Notes: a model not told the origin generated them from the sequence alone. DNA of 64,000 nucleotides from Actinomycetes bacterium (GCA_025360105.1 JANYCT010000035.1:33682-97681), one strand, 5' to 3'. Shown: positions 26,566-35,832, numbered from the stretch's first letter. Numbers and translations: made by a program.

Positions 26566-27885
26566 ATGAGCAGTCGGCGCGGGGCCAAGTCATCGGTTGG
26601 CGCATCGGTCGTCGCCGTGACGCTTCTGGGCACGATGCTCGCCGCGATGGCTGCGTGTAGCTCGTCGGATCCGGTTGTGGCGCCACTCGGCACACAGGTG
26701 TTGAGTGCTTCGACCACCGCCGAACCGAGAGTGGATGACGGTGTTCTGCGCATCGGCGTGCTCCTGCCCGCGAGTGGCGAGGGTGCCTCCATCGGTCAGT
26801 CGGCACGCGCCGCGGTTCGTGTTGCGGTCGAGCAGGCCAATACAGCGGGTGGCGTCAACGGTCATCCGGTCGAGGTCGTGATACGGGACGAAGGTGCTGA
26901 CTCGGCGTCGGCCGCGTCGAGCCTGCAACAGCTGGTCGATGCCCAGGTCGACGTGATCGTCGGTCCCGCCTCGTCGAACATCGAGATGACGCTGGTTCCG
27001 GCCTTCGCCGCCGATGACGTGGCAGCTTGTTCTCCCAGTGCGTCGGCGCTGCCGCTCGACAACTTCCCGAACCGATCGCTGGTGTTTCGTACCATTGCAT
27101 CCGACAGCCTGCAGGCAGAAGCGATGGCCCAGGTCATCGAACAGACGGGCGAAGGTACCGCAGCCATTGCCTACGTCGACGATGCCTACGGCAGGCCACT
27201 GGCGAAGGCACTGCAGGTGGCTCTCGAGCGACGCAAGCTCTCGGTAACCGCGTCGGTCGGCTTTGCCGTTGACGACGACGAGTTCGCTACCGAGGCGCGC
27301 AAGGTCGTCGGCTCGGGCAGCGGCGCGCTGGCGCTCATCGGCGATCCCGATGCGGGTTCTCGCATGCTGGTCGCGCTCAGCGATGCGTCCAGTGCGGCGC
27401 CGCGTGACATCGTCGTGAACGATGCGCTGCGCAAGCCGTGGTCGATCAGCCTGCTCGGATCCATATCGGCGGCGTCACGTACCAAGATCGTGGGGGTCTC
27501 GCAGTCAGTGCTCACCGAGGATTCGGATCTCCTGAGGGCGATCCGTCAGAACGACCCAACGGCCACCGGGCTGTTCGCAACACAGGCGTACGACTGCGCG
27601 ACGCTGTTCATGCTGGCCGCCGTGCAGGGCGCATCGACCAAGCCAGACGTGATCGCATCGCAGATGAGCTCGGTGAGCAGCGCAGGGTCGGCGTGCATGT
27701 CGTTCGAGCAGTGCGCAGTGCTGCTGACGAACGGGCGAAATATCGATTACGAGGGTCCCGGCGGCCTGCTCCAACTGGGGACCAACGGTGATCCCACCGT
27801 CGCCCGCTTCGACGAGTTCTCCTTCGACAGCAGTGGGCGCGATGCTACGGATCGCACGCTCGTCGTGAGTGCCACGGGGGGCTGA
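26566..27885 (+). CDS. Branched-chain-amino-acid-type substrate-binding lipoprotein
   Basis: A 439-residue lipoprotein (signal peptide ending at AAMAAC). The periplasmic-binding-protein type I fold shows LRIGVLLPASGEGASIGQSARAAVRVAVEQANTAGGVNGHPVEVVIRDEG, QQLVDAQVDVIVGPASSNIEM and YVDDAYGRPLAKALQVAL, followed by a second lobe with ATGLFATQAYDCATLFMLA. It resembles LivJ/Peripla_BP_6 proteins. No permease or ATPase genes are next to it, so it may be an orphan sensor or binding component. The ATG at 26566 gives a proper signal peptide. Confidence 0.9.
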   Translation: MSSRRGAKSSVGASVVAVTLLGTMLAAMAACSSSDPVVAPLGTQVLSASTTAEPRVDDGVLRIGVLLPASGEGASIGQSARAAVRVAVEQANTAGGVNGHPVEVVIRDEGADSASAASSLQQLVDAQVDVIVGPASSNIEMTLVPAFAADDVAACSPSASALPLDNFPNRSLVFRTIASDSLQAEAMAQVIEQTGEGTAAIAYVDDAYGRPLAKALQVALERRKLSVTASVGFAVDDDEFATEARKVVGSGSGALALIGDPDAGSRMLVALSDASSAAPRDIVVNDALRKPWSISLLGSISAASRTKIVGVSQSVLTEDSDLLRAIRQNDPTATGLFATQAYDCATLFMLAAVQGASTKPDVIASQMSSVSSAGSACMSFEQCAVLLTNGRNIDYEGPGGLLQLGTNGDPTVARFDEFSFDSSGRDATDRTLVVSATGG

Positions 27886-27921
27886 ATTCGGGCGGTTCCT
27901 CTTGCCGTGATGACGATTGTG

Positions 27922-28602
27922 TCAGTCGGCGAAGACCTGTTCGACGGGCGTGACCATTCCCACGTAGAACTGACCAAAGTCGGCATAAATGGCCGAGGCC
28001 CGATCGAAGCGCATCGTGTAGACCACGTCTTTGAGATCGTCGACGTGATTGCCGAACAGGGTGACGCCCCACTCGAACTCGTCGAGTCCGGTGGAGCCGG
28101 TGATGAGCTGCACGATTCGGCCCGCAAAGGTGCGTCCGCTCTTGCCGTGGTCTTTCATCAGATCGACGCGTTCGTCGTAGGGCAACGTGAACCAGTTCGC
28201 ACCCTGCTCGCGACGCTTCGACATCGGGTAGAAGCAGAATGCTCGCTTGCCCTCTGGTGGAAGCACCGGATAGAGACGGGGCTGCAACATCTCGGCGGGC
28301 ATACCCTTCGCGTACTCGCTGACCTCGGTGATCGACACGTAGCTATCGCTTACGACGAGTCCTGCCACCTGAATGCGTGACTGCAAGCGGCGCAGTACTC
28401 GCATGTCGGCGTGCAGAGCCATGACGGCCACATCGCATTTGTGGCCGAGCATCGCAGCGGTGATCACTTGGGCGCCCTCGGCCTCAGCAACCTTCACTGC
28501 CGACACGAACGCCTCATTGTCGAGATGTTCGGAGTTGTGGCAGAACAGGTGCAGCACCGTGAGGCCGGTGCTCGGGGTGACGGGCTCGGTCTGTGTCGTC
28601 AT
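27922..28602 (-). CDS. chdC: Coproheme decarboxylase HemQ/ChdC (chlorite-dismutase family)
   Basis: A 226-residue enzyme that converts coproheme to protoheme in the coproporphyrin-dependent haem pathway used by Actinobacteria. The diagnostic segment FCFYPMSKRREQGANWFTLPYDERVDLMKDHGKSG contains the catalytic tyrosine region and the proximal histidine (KDHG). It is followed by GRIVQLITGSTGLDEFEWGVTLFG and VYTMRFDRASAIYADFGQFYVG. True chlorite dismutases have an arginine-based distal site not suggested here. ATG 28602 was chosen over a GTG nine bases upstream. Confidence 0.93.
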   Translation of the reverse strand: MTTQTEPVTPSTGLTVLHLFCHNSEHLDNEAFVSAVKVAEAEGAQVITAAMLGHKCDVAVMALHADMRVLRRLQSRIQVAGLVVSDSYVSITEVSEYAKGMPAEMLQPRLYPVLPPEGKRAFCFYPMSKRREQGANWFTLPYDERVDLMKDHGKSGRTFAGRIVQLITGSTGLDEFEWGVTLFGNHVDDLKDVVYTMRFDRASAIYADFGQFYVGMVTPVEQVFAD

Positions 28603-28639
28603 GGAGTGCACGCTACCGTGGCTCGCTGCCGGGCGGTCC

Positions 28640-29449
28640 TCAGCCGAGTCGTTCCGGGGAATACACGTTCAGCCGATCGGCGCGCACGAAGCCGGCCAGC
28701 AACAGGTTGGCCCGCCGTGCCGTGAGTACCGCCAACGATGTGGGCGCGCTCACGCTGAGCAGCACGTTGAACCCACCGGCCCACGCTTTTTGCACCATTT
28801 CAAAGCTTGCTCGGCCGCTCACGAAGAGCCCTATTCCCGTTGCGGGGAGCTGCTGATCGAGGAGCATACGCCCGATGACTTTGTCGACGGCGTTGTGCCG
28901 GCCGACGTCTTCGCGGGTGATGCTGATGTTGCCGTTCGCATCGAAGGCGGCTGCGCCATGGACTGCCCCGGTGCTGGCGAAAAGGCCCTGACCGGCGAGC
29001 ACCTTGGCGCAGAGTTCGGGAAAGGTATCGATGTCGAACGCCGCGGCGTGCGCCAGATCGAGCGGCGCAAGCCGCTCGCAGAGTGTGTCGATGCTGTCGC
29101 TCCCACAGAGTCCACAGCTGCTTGAGGTGGTGCCGAGACGAGGAGTTGGGGCCGGTGCGCGACCACCCGTCTCGACGGTGACCACATTGAATTCGCTTGC
29201 GACGGCGGAACCGTCGGCGCAGTAGCGGACACCCGTGATCGGTGACCCGGCAAGCACGCCCTCGGTGTGGCAGAAACCAGCTGCGAGTTCGTAGTCGTGA
29301 CCAGGGGTACGCATGGTCGTGCTCACCTGCACGCCGTCGAGCTGGATCGACATCGGCTCTTCCACGATGAGTTCGTCGGGTTGACGCCGCCGACGTGCGC
29401 CCGCCACGATGCGGGTGACGAGCAAGGTGTCGGTGCGGCTTCGGGCCAT
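28640..29449 (-). CDS. fdhD: Formate dehydrogenase sulfurtransferase FdhD
   Basis: Sulfur carrier that passes sulfur from a cysteine desulfurase to the Mo/W-bis-MGD cofactor of formate dehydrogenase. The 269 residues contain the reactive SSSCGLCGSDSID motif, the RTPGHDYELAAGFCHTEGV segment, GAVHGAAAFD, ITREDVGRHNAVDKVIG and LFVSGRASFEMVQKAW. Its presence implies a molybdenum or tungsten formate dehydrogenase elsewhere in the genome. The gene lies 37 bases upstream of hemQ in the same direction. Confidence 0.96.
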   Translation of the reverse strand: MARSRTDTLLVTRIVAGARRRRQPDELIVEEPMSIQLDGVQVSTTMRTPGHDYELAAGFCHTEGVLAGSPITGVRYCADGSAVASEFNVVTVETGGRAPAPTPRLGTTSSSCGLCGSDSIDTLCERLAPLDLAHAAAFDIDTFPELCAKVLAGQGLFASTGAVHGAAAFDANGNISITREDVGRHNAVDKVIGRMLLDQQLPATGIGLFVSGRASFEMVQKAWAGGFNVLLSVSAPTSLAVLTARRANLLLAGFVRADRLNVYSPERLG

Positions 29450-29523
29450 CGCTGTCTGAGGCTACCGAGCGCGCCTAGCGTATTGATGCTGCTTCGTACC
29501 GCCGTCCCAACCGAGGAGTTTCC

Positions 29524-30324
29524 ATGCCGACCAACTCCCGAGTCCTGACCGCCGAGGCCTTTGGTACAGCAGTGCTGATGCTGGGTGGTCCCGGCACCGC
29601 GATCCTGATGAAGAACAGCGAGGCGAAGGTACTCGCGGTTGCGCTGGGCTTCGGCTTTTCGCTGTTGATCATGGCCTATGTGATCGGCCCGATCAGCGGG
29701 TGCCACATCAACCCTGCGGTGTCGTTGGGTTTGTACCTGGCCCGCAAGGTGAGCGCGGCCCACGCGCTGTTCGCCGTACTCGGGCAGATCGTCGGCGCGG
29801 CGGCCGGCGGATTCATCGTCTGGATGATTGCCCGAAACGTAAAGGGTTTCGAACGTGGCAGCTTTGCATCCAACGGATATCGCGCTCACTCCATAGGTGG
29901 CTACGGATTGAAGGCAGCCATCATCGTGGAAGTGGTGTTCACGGCATTGTTGGTGATCGTGGTGTTGTTCACGACCACGAAGAAGTTCAGCGTGGGCATG
30001 GGCGGTCTTACCGTCGGTCTGACACTCGCCCTGATCCACCTCATTACCATTCAGGTGGACCAGACCTCGGTGAACCCGGCGCGCAGCTTCGGCACGGCCA
30101 TTTTCGCCGACAGCAGCAGCGACGCCATGAACCAACTGTGGGTGTTCCTCATCTTCCCACTCATCGGGGCAGCCGTTGGCGTGGTGATCTGGCTCGCGCT
30201 CGATGACTCCCGCCAACTCGAGGACACCATGCTCGATTCCGGTCCAACACGTGCTGTGCGTGATGCGGCAAGCACGGCGCTCGATACCGCTGTCAGCATC
30301 GTCGACGGCATCGAACCGCTGTAG
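29524..30324 (+). CDS. Aquaporin / MIP family channel
   Basis: A 266-residue membrane channel with six helices and both hemichannel boxes, CHINPAVSLG and TSVNPARSFG. The second box is followed by FAD and no Asp-rich glycerol-type loop, which favours a water channel of the AqpZ type over GlpF. The start MPTNSRVLTAEAFGTAVLMLGGPGTAIL is typical. A hydrophilic C-terminal tail of about 40 residues extends beyond the last helix. It stands alone, divergent from fdhD. Confidence 0.92.
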   Translation: MPTNSRVLTAEAFGTAVLMLGGPGTAILMKNSEAKVLAVALGFGFSLLIMAYVIGPISGCHINPAVSLGLYLARKVSAAHALFAVLGQIVGAAAGGFIVWMIARNVKGFERGSFASNGYRAHSIGGYGLKAAIIVEVVFTALLVIVVLFTTTKKFSVGMGGLTVGLTLALIHLITIQVDQTSVNPARSFGTAIFADSSSDAMNQLWVFLIFPLIGAAVGVVIWLALDDSRQLEDTMLDSGPTRAVRDAASTALDTAVSIVDGIEPL

Positions 30325-30328
30325 TCTG

Positions 30329-30889
30329 ATGCCCATGCCAACCGCCTTTCCGCCCCTCGATGGGTCCGCGCCGAAGTCACAGAAGTTCAACGATGCCCCA
30401 GAAATGGGCATCGATCCGGCGAAGCGCTACACCGCCACGATGGACACCACACTCGGCACGATGGTCATCGCGCTCGATGCCCTCAACGCTCCGCTCAGCG
30501 TGAACAACTTCGTGTTCCTCGCGTCGCACCACTACTACGACGGCATCGTCTTTCACCGCATCATCAACGGCTTCATGTGCCAGGGCGGCGACCCCACCGG
30601 CACCGGTAGCGGCGGCCCCGGCTACCGCTTCCCCGACGAGCCCGTGAAGCAGAAGTACCAGATCGGGTCGTTGGCCATGGCCAATGCCGGCCCCAACACC
30701 AACGGCAGCCAGTTCTTCCTCATCAGCGGCCCGAGCGGCGTTGGCTTGCCCCCGCAGTACAACCACTTCGGCCAGGTCGTCAAGGGTCTCGAGATCGTCG
30801 ATGCGATGCAGCGCGTGGCCACCGACCGCAGCGATCGCCCGCACGAAGACGTCGTGATCAACTCGGTCACCATCACCGTTGCTGATTGA
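30329..30889 (+). CDS. Peptidyl-prolyl cis-trans isomerase, cyclophilin type
   Basis: A 186-residue cytoplasmic cyclophilin. It shows MDTTLGTMVIALDALNAPLSVNNFVFLASHHYYDGIVFHRIINGFMCQGGDP with the catalytic Arg in FHRII, MANAGPNTNGSQFFL with the Gln/Phe active-site residues, and YNHFGQVVKGLEIVDA. It catalyses prolyl isomerisation during folding. Two in-frame ATGs (30329 and 30335) are possible. The stop overlaps the TTG start of the following AlkX-like gene, so the two are coupled. Confidence 0.94.
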   Translation: MPMPTAFPPLDGSAPKSQKFNDAPEMGIDPAKRYTATMDTTLGTMVIALDALNAPLSVNNFVFLASHHYYDGIVFHRIINGFMCQGGDPTGTGSGGPGYRFPDEPVKQKYQIGSLAMANAGPNTNGSQFFLISGPSGVGLPPQYNHFGQVVKGLEIVDAMQRVATDRSDRPHEDVVINSVTITVAD

Positions 30890-32070
30890 GCAACACACTC
30901 ACTGCTGCTGAGGCGAGGCGCATCGCGCTCGCTGCGCAGGGCTTGGCCGATCCGCGTCCCACGGGCCGAGTCGACCGTCGTCATTTGCGCAAGGTGCTCG
31001 ATCAGATCGGCCTGATCCAGATCGACGCAGTGAACGTATTGGTGCGAAGCCAGGAGCTCCCGCTTTTTGCCCGTCTGGGCCCCCATCCGCGCTCGCTCAT
31101 CTCTGATGCGACCGCCGATGGCGAGCTCTTCGAGTACTGGGTGCACGAAGCCAGTCACGTTCCTACCGAGCACTATCACCTGCATCGTTGGCGGATGTCG
31201 GGCGAACACGGGTGGGGCACATACGCGCGCCTGAAAGAACGGCGTCCCGAGTTCGTCGACGAGGTACTCGATCGCGTGCGCGCGGCCGGACCCGTGTCGG
31301 CGGGTGAGTTCAACTCGCGTGTCGGACCGAAGGGCACCTGGTGGGACTGGGACGACGCGAAGATTGCGCTCGAGCATCTCTTCTTCACGGGTCGGGTCGC
31401 CGGACGTCGACGCCCCAATGACTTCGCTCGCCTCTACGACATCTCCGAACGATGGATTCCCGATGAGGTGCTGAACCGCGAGATCCCCACCGAGTATGCG
31501 GCCCGCAAAGAGTTGCTGGTGTTGGCCGCCAAGCACCATGGCGTGGGCACGCTCGGCGATCTCACCGACTATCACCGACAAAAGAACGCGCCGTGCAAGC
31601 CGCTTGTCGCCGAGCTCGTCGACGAGGGCCGCCTTGTCGAAGTCGCCGTTCAGGGCTGGAAGCAGCCGGCGTACTTGCATCCGCAGGCGCGTCGGCCCCG
31701 CAATGTGAACGGTCGAGCGTTGCTGAGTCCGTTCGACTCGTTGGTTTTCAATCGCGAGCGCACCGAGCGGGTCTTCGGGTTTCACTATCGCATCGAGATC
31801 TACGTGCCCCAACCCCAGCGTGTCTATGGCTATTACGTGTTGCCGTTTCTGCTCGGCGACGAGCTGGTTGGTCGTGTGGATCTGAAAGCCGATCGGCACA
31901 ACAGCGCGCTGCTCGTGCAGGGGTCGTACGCCGAACCGGGCGTGCCCGACGAGGTCATCGTGCCGGAGTTGGCCGAGGAATTGCAGTTGCTGGCCACCTG
32001 GCTCACGTTGGACACCGTCGTGGTCAAACCTCGCGGCGATCTGGCGCGAGCCTTGGCGAGCGCCTTCTGA
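30886..32070 (+). CDS. Winged-helix DNA glycosylase of the YcaQ/AlkX (HTH_42) family
   Basis: A 394-residue protein of the HTH_42/YcaQ superfamily, whose characterised members unhook DNA interstrand crosslinks or excise bulky alkylated bases. The N-terminal catalytic motif reads IQIDAVNVLVRSQ, a QxD form as described for the AlkX/YcaQ branch, versus QxQ in AlkZ. The C-terminal signature LLSPFDSLVFNRERTERVFGFHYRIEIYVP and YYVLPFLLGDELVGRVDLKADR is complete. It starts at TTG within the cyclophilin stop (TTGA overlap). Confidence 0.9.
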   Translation: MSNTLTAAEARRIALAAQGLADPRPTGRVDRRHLRKVLDQIGLIQIDAVNVLVRSQELPLFARLGPHPRSLISDATADGELFEYWVHEASHVPTEHYHLHRWRMSGEHGWGTYARLKERRPEFVDEVLDRVRAAGPVSAGEFNSRVGPKGTWWDWDDAKIALEHLFFTGRVAGRRRPNDFARLYDISERWIPDEVLNREIPTEYAARKELLVLAAKHHGVGTLGDLTDYHRQKNAPCKPLVAELVDEGRLVEVAVQGWKQPAYLHPQARRPRNVNGRALLSPFDSLVFNRERTERVFGFHYRIEIYVPQPQRVYGYYVLPFLLGDELVGRVDLKADRHNSALLVQGSYAEPGVPDEVIVPELAEELQLLATWLTLDTVVVKPRGDLARALASAF

Positions 32071-32127
32071 GAACAAGCACCGCCGAATGCCCACCTTGGG
32101 CATGGGCAGGGTCATTACGCTCTGGGT

Positions 32128-33348
32128 GTGCCTGCTGATCCCCCGCTCGACAGCAGCCCGTTGACGGAGTCAGCTGTGCCGTCAGACAACATGCGCGACC
32201 GACTTCCCGTGTGGGTCACCACGATGCCGTCATGGATCTGGAAGGCCGTGGCGATCTTCTGGCTCGGGTACCTTGCGAGCTCGTCGGTCAGGTTCATCTT
32301 CGATCGGCTCACCGGCCTCCTAGTGCTGCTGCTGGTGTCGTTGTTCCTTGCCCTCGCCATCGAGCCAGGCGTCAACCGGTTGTCGCTGCGCGGTTGGCGG
32401 CGCGGCACGTCAACGGCGCTCATACTGCTCGCCGTGTTCGTGTTTACCGTGGTGTTCGTCGCTGCCATCGCGTCGTTGGTCGGTGGCCAGATCGCCGATC
32501 TGCTCAACGACACCCCCAAGACCATCACCACAGTGGTGACCTTCATCAACCGCCACTTCAATACCGACATCAACGCGCAGAAGGTGATCGATAGCACCCA
32601 GGATCCGAATGGCGCCTTCCAGACCTTCATCAAGTCGCAGCGCGACCGGGCATTCGAGGTCTCGGTCGCTGCGCTCGGCGTGTTGCTGCAGGTGTTCTCG
32701 GTGCTGCTGTTCACCTTTTATCTCGTGGCCGACGGACCGCGTATGCGGCGCAGCATCTGTAGTCGGTTCCGCCCAGCCCGTCAGGAACGCGTGCTCGAAG
32801 TCTGGGAAATGGCGATTACCAAGACCGGTGGCTACCTGTACTCGCGGGCGCTGCTCGCGGCGATGTCGGCATTTTTCCACTGGATTCTCTTCCAGTCGTT
32901 AGGAACCACCGCGCCTGTGGCCATGGCGCTGTGGGTGGGTCTGATCAGTCAATTCCTGCCCGTCGTCGGCACCTATCTCGCAGGAGCGCTACCGATCTTG
33001 TTGGCGCTCGTGAACTCGCCAGGCAAAGCACTCGTGATGTTCGTTTTCGTGGTGCTGTATCAGCAGATCGAAAATTACCTCTTTCTGCCGCGCATCACGG
33101 CGCGCACCATGGAACTTCACCCGGCCCTCGCCTTCGGGGCTGCCCTTGCTGGCGGTGCGGTGCTCGGTCCGGTCGGGGCGATTCTTGCGTTACCCGCTGC
33201 CGCGATGGGCCAAGCGGTAGTGAGCGAGTGGGGTGTGCGTCACGATGTCATTGATGTGCCGCTCACTCGGCTTTCGCATCCCAGCGTGAAAACCCGACGC
33301 GCGTCGCGCAAGAGGGGCAATCCGCAGGACACCGATGAATCTGCCTGA
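32128..33348 (+). CDS. AI-2E family transporter (PerM-like membrane protein)
   Basis: A 406-residue membrane protein with about eight helices. The central amphipathic region (TPKTITTVVTFINRHFNTDINAQKVID) and the C-terminal pore-like module (GLISQFLPVVGTYLAGALPILLALV ... YQQIENYLFLPRITARTMELHPALAFGAALAGG) define the AI-2E/PerM family. Members transport diverse small molecules or sodium/proton-linked cargo; AI-2 export is not implied. It begins with GTG. The C-terminal tail is basic and overlaps the asparaginase start by 14 bases. Confidence 0.92.
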   Translation: MPADPPLDSSPLTESAVPSDNMRDRLPVWVTTMPSWIWKAVAIFWLGYLASSSVRFIFDRLTGLLVLLLVSLFLALAIEPGVNRLSLRGWRRGTSTALILLAVFVFTVVFVAAIASLVGGQIADLLNDTPKTITTVVTFINRHFNTDINAQKVIDSTQDPNGAFQTFIKSQRDRAFEVSVAALGVLLQVFSVLLFTFYLVADGPRMRRSICSRFRPARQERVLEVWEMAITKTGGYLYSRALLAAMSAFFHWILFQSLGTTAPVAMALWVGLISQFLPVVGTYLAGALPILLALVNSPGKALVMFVFVVLYQQIENYLFLPRITARTMELHPALAFGAALAGGAVLGPVGAILALPAAAMGQAVVSEWGVRHDVIDVPLTRLSHPSVKTRRASRKRGNPQDTDESA

Positions 33349-34312
33349 CGCCTTCGTGCCAGTTGCGTACACGACGAGGTCAGGGTTTGTCGAGTCTGTG
33401 CACTTCGGCGCAGTGGTGGCTCTGAACCGTGATGGTTCGATTGCGTTCGCCGCCGGCGACCCGAATGTGATGATCTACCCGCGCTCCGCAAACAAGCCGA
33501 TGCAGGCCGTGGCAATGGTCAACTCCGGGCTCTTACTGCCAGCTGATCTGCTTGGTCTGGTCTGCGCGAGCCACGATGGAACGCCCACGCACGTTGACTC
33601 AGCGCGCAGCATCCTCGCTTCTGTCGCACTTGATGAGTCTGCGTTACAGAACACAGCTGACCTGCCGCTGGATCCAATGTGCGCTGAGGCATTTCTGCGC
33701 ACTGGTGGCGTGCGCGCGCCTGTTCTGATGAACTGCAGCGGCAAGCACGCGGGCATGCTCGCCACGTGTGTGATCAATGGTTGGTCGATCAGTTCATATC
33801 TCGACTCGACGCACCCGTTGCAGGAAATGATCACTGCTTTTCTCCCGTCGATGATCGAACACCGAGTGGAACATATCGGTATCGATGGCTGCGGTGCGCC
33901 CGCGCACGTGATGCCGTTGCTCGGGCTTGCCCACGCCTTCCGCCGTATTGCTTCTGCGGGCGCAGGCGCCGCAGGCCAGCAGGTCTACGACGCGATGACC
34001 GGCCACCCGACAATGGTGGGCGGAGCACGCCGCGATGTCACCCGCTTCATGCAACACGTTCCGGGTCTGCTCGCGAAGGATGGTGCCGACGGTGTTTTCG
34101 CCGCGGCGCTACCTGATGGCCGAGCAGTGGCATTCAAGATTGCCGATGGCGCGAACCGGGCGCGCCCTGCGGTGATGGTCGCGGCCCTGCAGGCCCTCGA
34201 CGTCGACGTGTCCGTCGTGCGGCCGATCGTGCGTGAGGCGATCCGGGGCCACGGCCACGAGGTGGGCGAGGTTCTCGCGATCGCGGAGTCGCTGAGGTCG
34301 CTGCGTGGCTGA
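33335..34312 (+). CDS. Asparaginase, L-asparaginase II (Rhizobium-etli-type) family
   Basis: A 325-residue enzyme of the family named after the R. etli thermolabile asparaginase. It shows TRSGFVESVHFGAVVALNRDGSI, MIYPRSANKPMQAVAMVNSG, CASHDGTPTHVDSARSIL, MNCSGKHAGMLATCVINGW and GIDGCGAPAHVMPLLGLA. These contain the serine/lysine motif SANK and the cysteine/lysine zinc-site residues of this family. It hydrolyses asparagine to aspartate and ammonia and is cytoplasmic. It overlaps both neighbours (14 and 8 bases), so the three genes form one transcript. Confidence 0.9.
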   Translation: MNLPDAFVPVAYTTRSGFVESVHFGAVVALNRDGSIAFAAGDPNVMIYPRSANKPMQAVAMVNSGLLLPADLLGLVCASHDGTPTHVDSARSILASVALDESALQNTADLPLDPMCAEAFLRTGGVRAPVLMNCSGKHAGMLATCVINGWSISSYLDSTHPLQEMITAFLPSMIEHRVEHIGIDGCGAPAHVMPLLGLAHAFRRIASAGAGAAGQQVYDAMTGHPTMVGGARRDVTRFMQHVPGLLAKDGADGVFAAALPDGRAVAFKIADGANRARPAVMVAALQALDVDVSVVRPIVREAIRGHGHEVGEVLAIAESLRSLRG

Positions 34313-35225
34313 CATTCCCTTCGTGACGCCCCTCGACGATGTGCGGTACGGCGCGGTTCAGCAGGTGTCACCACTCGTGCGGAGGGTCATCGCGAACAAC
34401 CCGAGTAAGTACAGCTATCGCGGCACGGGTACCTACATCGTGGGTCACGGCGATGTCGCCGTCATCGATCCCGGACCGGCGCTCGACGAACATCGCGATG
34501 CGCTCAAAGCAGCCCTCGAAGGCGAGCGCGTCCGCGCGATCCTGATCACGCATTGTCACAGCGATCACTCGCCGCTTGCCTCATGGCTGCGCGAGTACAC
34601 AGGCGCGCCAACCATCGCGTACGCCGAGCACGGCGAGGTCGATACAGAGGCCGACGAAGAATCTGACGTGAAGATCGAGGAATCCATCGACGTCGCGTTC
34701 ATGCCCGACGTTCGTGCCACCGATGCGAGCATCGTCGCCCGGGCCGATGGCTGGACACTGCGCGCCGCGCACACGCCCGGGCACACGTCGAATCATTTGT
34801 GCTTCGCGCTCGACGAGGAACAGGCGTTGTTCACCGGTGATCACGTGATGGGATGGAGTACCACCGTGGTCTCGCCTCCCGACGGCGATATGCGCGCCTA
34901 CATGGACTCGCTGCGCAAGGTGATCGCGCGCGGCGATCGCACGCTGTGGCCAACGCACGGCAATCCTGTCACCGACCCGGCGCCGTTTCTCGAGGCGTAT
35001 CTCGCGCATCGCGTGGAGCGCGAGGAGCAGGTGCTTGCGCAGGTGCGTGCGGGGGTCGGCACGATCGAGGCGATCGTGAAGGTGTTGTACGCGAGCGTGC
35101 GTGAGGAGTTGCACAAGCCGGCGGGGCGCAGCGTGTTGTCGCATCTCGTGAAGTTGGTCGATGACGAACTCGTCGTTGTCGATGATGGCGGTCCGTCGCT
35201 CAAAGCATCGTTCCGTCCGGCCTGA
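34305..35225 (+). CDS. MBL-fold metallo-hydrolase (LACTB2-like)
   Basis: A 306-residue metallo-beta-lactamase-fold hydrolase. It contains the metal motif ITHCHSDHSPL (HxHxDH), HTPGHTSNHLCF and LFTGDHVMGWSTTVVSPPDGDM, then a winged-helix-like C-terminal region (LAQVRAGVGTIEAIVKVLYASV) found in LACTB2/glyoxalase-II-like enzymes. The role may be thioester or RNA hydrolysis; substrate not assigned. It begins with GTG inside the asparaginase gene end. Confidence 0.92.
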   Translation: MADIPFVTPLDDVRYGAVQQVSPLVRRVIANNPSKYSYRGTGTYIVGHGDVAVIDPGPALDEHRDALKAALEGERVRAILITHCHSDHSPLASWLREYTGAPTIAYAEHGEVDTEADEESDVKIEESIDVAFMPDVRATDASIVARADGWTLRAAHTPGHTSNHLCFALDEEQALFTGDHVMGWSTTVVSPPDGDMRAYMDSLRKVIARGDRTLWPTHGNPVTDPAPFLEAYLAHRVEREEQVLAQVRAGVGTIEAIVKVLYASVREELHKPAGRSVLSHLVKLVDDELVVVDDGGPSLKASFRPA

Positions 35226-35239
35226 CGTGGCTTCCCTCG

Positions 35240-35322
35240 GCCGCTCAGCATTTCCCTTCTCGCACGCCGCTCGCTGCGCTCGGGCTATCGCTCGTCGGTG
35301 AAATCCTGACCGTCCTCACTAG
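35240..35322. repeat. GC-rich palindrome-containing spacer
   Basis: The spacer before the SRPBCC gene contains TCGCACGCCGCTCGCTGCG and CTCGGGCTATCGCTCG, a degenerate CGAGCG/CGCTCG palindrome cluster of the type often found between bacterial genes. No coding sequence was found. Possible weak terminator for the upstream operon. Confidence 0.4.
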
Positions 35323-35379
35323 TTGCGCGGCTTTGGCTTTCGTTGGAGAATGGCGATTCATGAATCACTGGGGGGCATC

Positions 35380-35832
35380 ATGATCACAGGTTCAGTAAGC
35401 GTCACGATCGACCGGCCTCCGTTGGAGATCTTCGCCGCGATTGCCGACATCACCCGTATCGGTGAGTGGAGTCCTGAGTGCACGAGTGGGCGTTGGGTCA
35501 GCGGGGCGACCGGGCCGGCCGTGGGTGCCAAGTTCGAGGGCGACAACAAGGCCGTGGTCGCAGGAATCACGATGAAGAAGTGGACCACCACGTCCGAAGT
35601 CACTGCGTGTGTACCCGGCGAGGTGTTTGAGTTCGTCGCGGAGGGATTCACCACGTGGCGCTACGAACTGCAGCCTGACGGTGCAGGTACGAAGGTGACT
35701 GAGTCGTTCAGTTTCGATGCCTCGAAGGGCTTTCAAGGCTTCCTGTACGAAAAGGTCATGCGTCGTTCGAGCTCGATGACCAAGGGCATGCAGCGAACGC
35801 TCGATCAGCTCAAGGCGAGCTTGTCGTCGTAG
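35380..35832 (+). CDS. SRPBCC (polyketide cyclase/dehydrase-like) protein
   Basis: A 150-residue START/Bet-v1-fold protein: SVSVTIDRPPLEIFAAIADITRIGEWSPECTSGRWVSG at the N-terminus and FTTWRYELQPDGAGTKVTESFSF centrally. These folds bind hydrophobic ligands or act as cyclases. The ATG at 35380 follows a GGGGG stretch. Its last 23 bases overlap the end of the convergent GT39 gene. Function not assigned. Confidence 0.85.
   Translation: MITGSVSVTIDRPPLEIFAAIADITRIGEWSPECTSGRWVSGATGPAVGAKFEGDNKAVVAGITMKKWTTTSEVTACVPGEVFEFVAEGFTTWRYELQPDGAGTKVTESFSFDASKGFQGFLYEKVMRRSSSMTKGMQRTLDQLKASLSS

Noticed and set aside
29323..30411. A 362-codon minus-strand frame across the aquaporin gene
   Set aside because: Antisense to a gene with both NPA boxes; composition is that of a complementary-strand shadow.
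30622..32115. A 497-codon minus-strand frame across the cyclophilin and glycosylase genes
   Set aside because: Both plus-strand products are unmistakable; the antisense frame has no recognisable domain.
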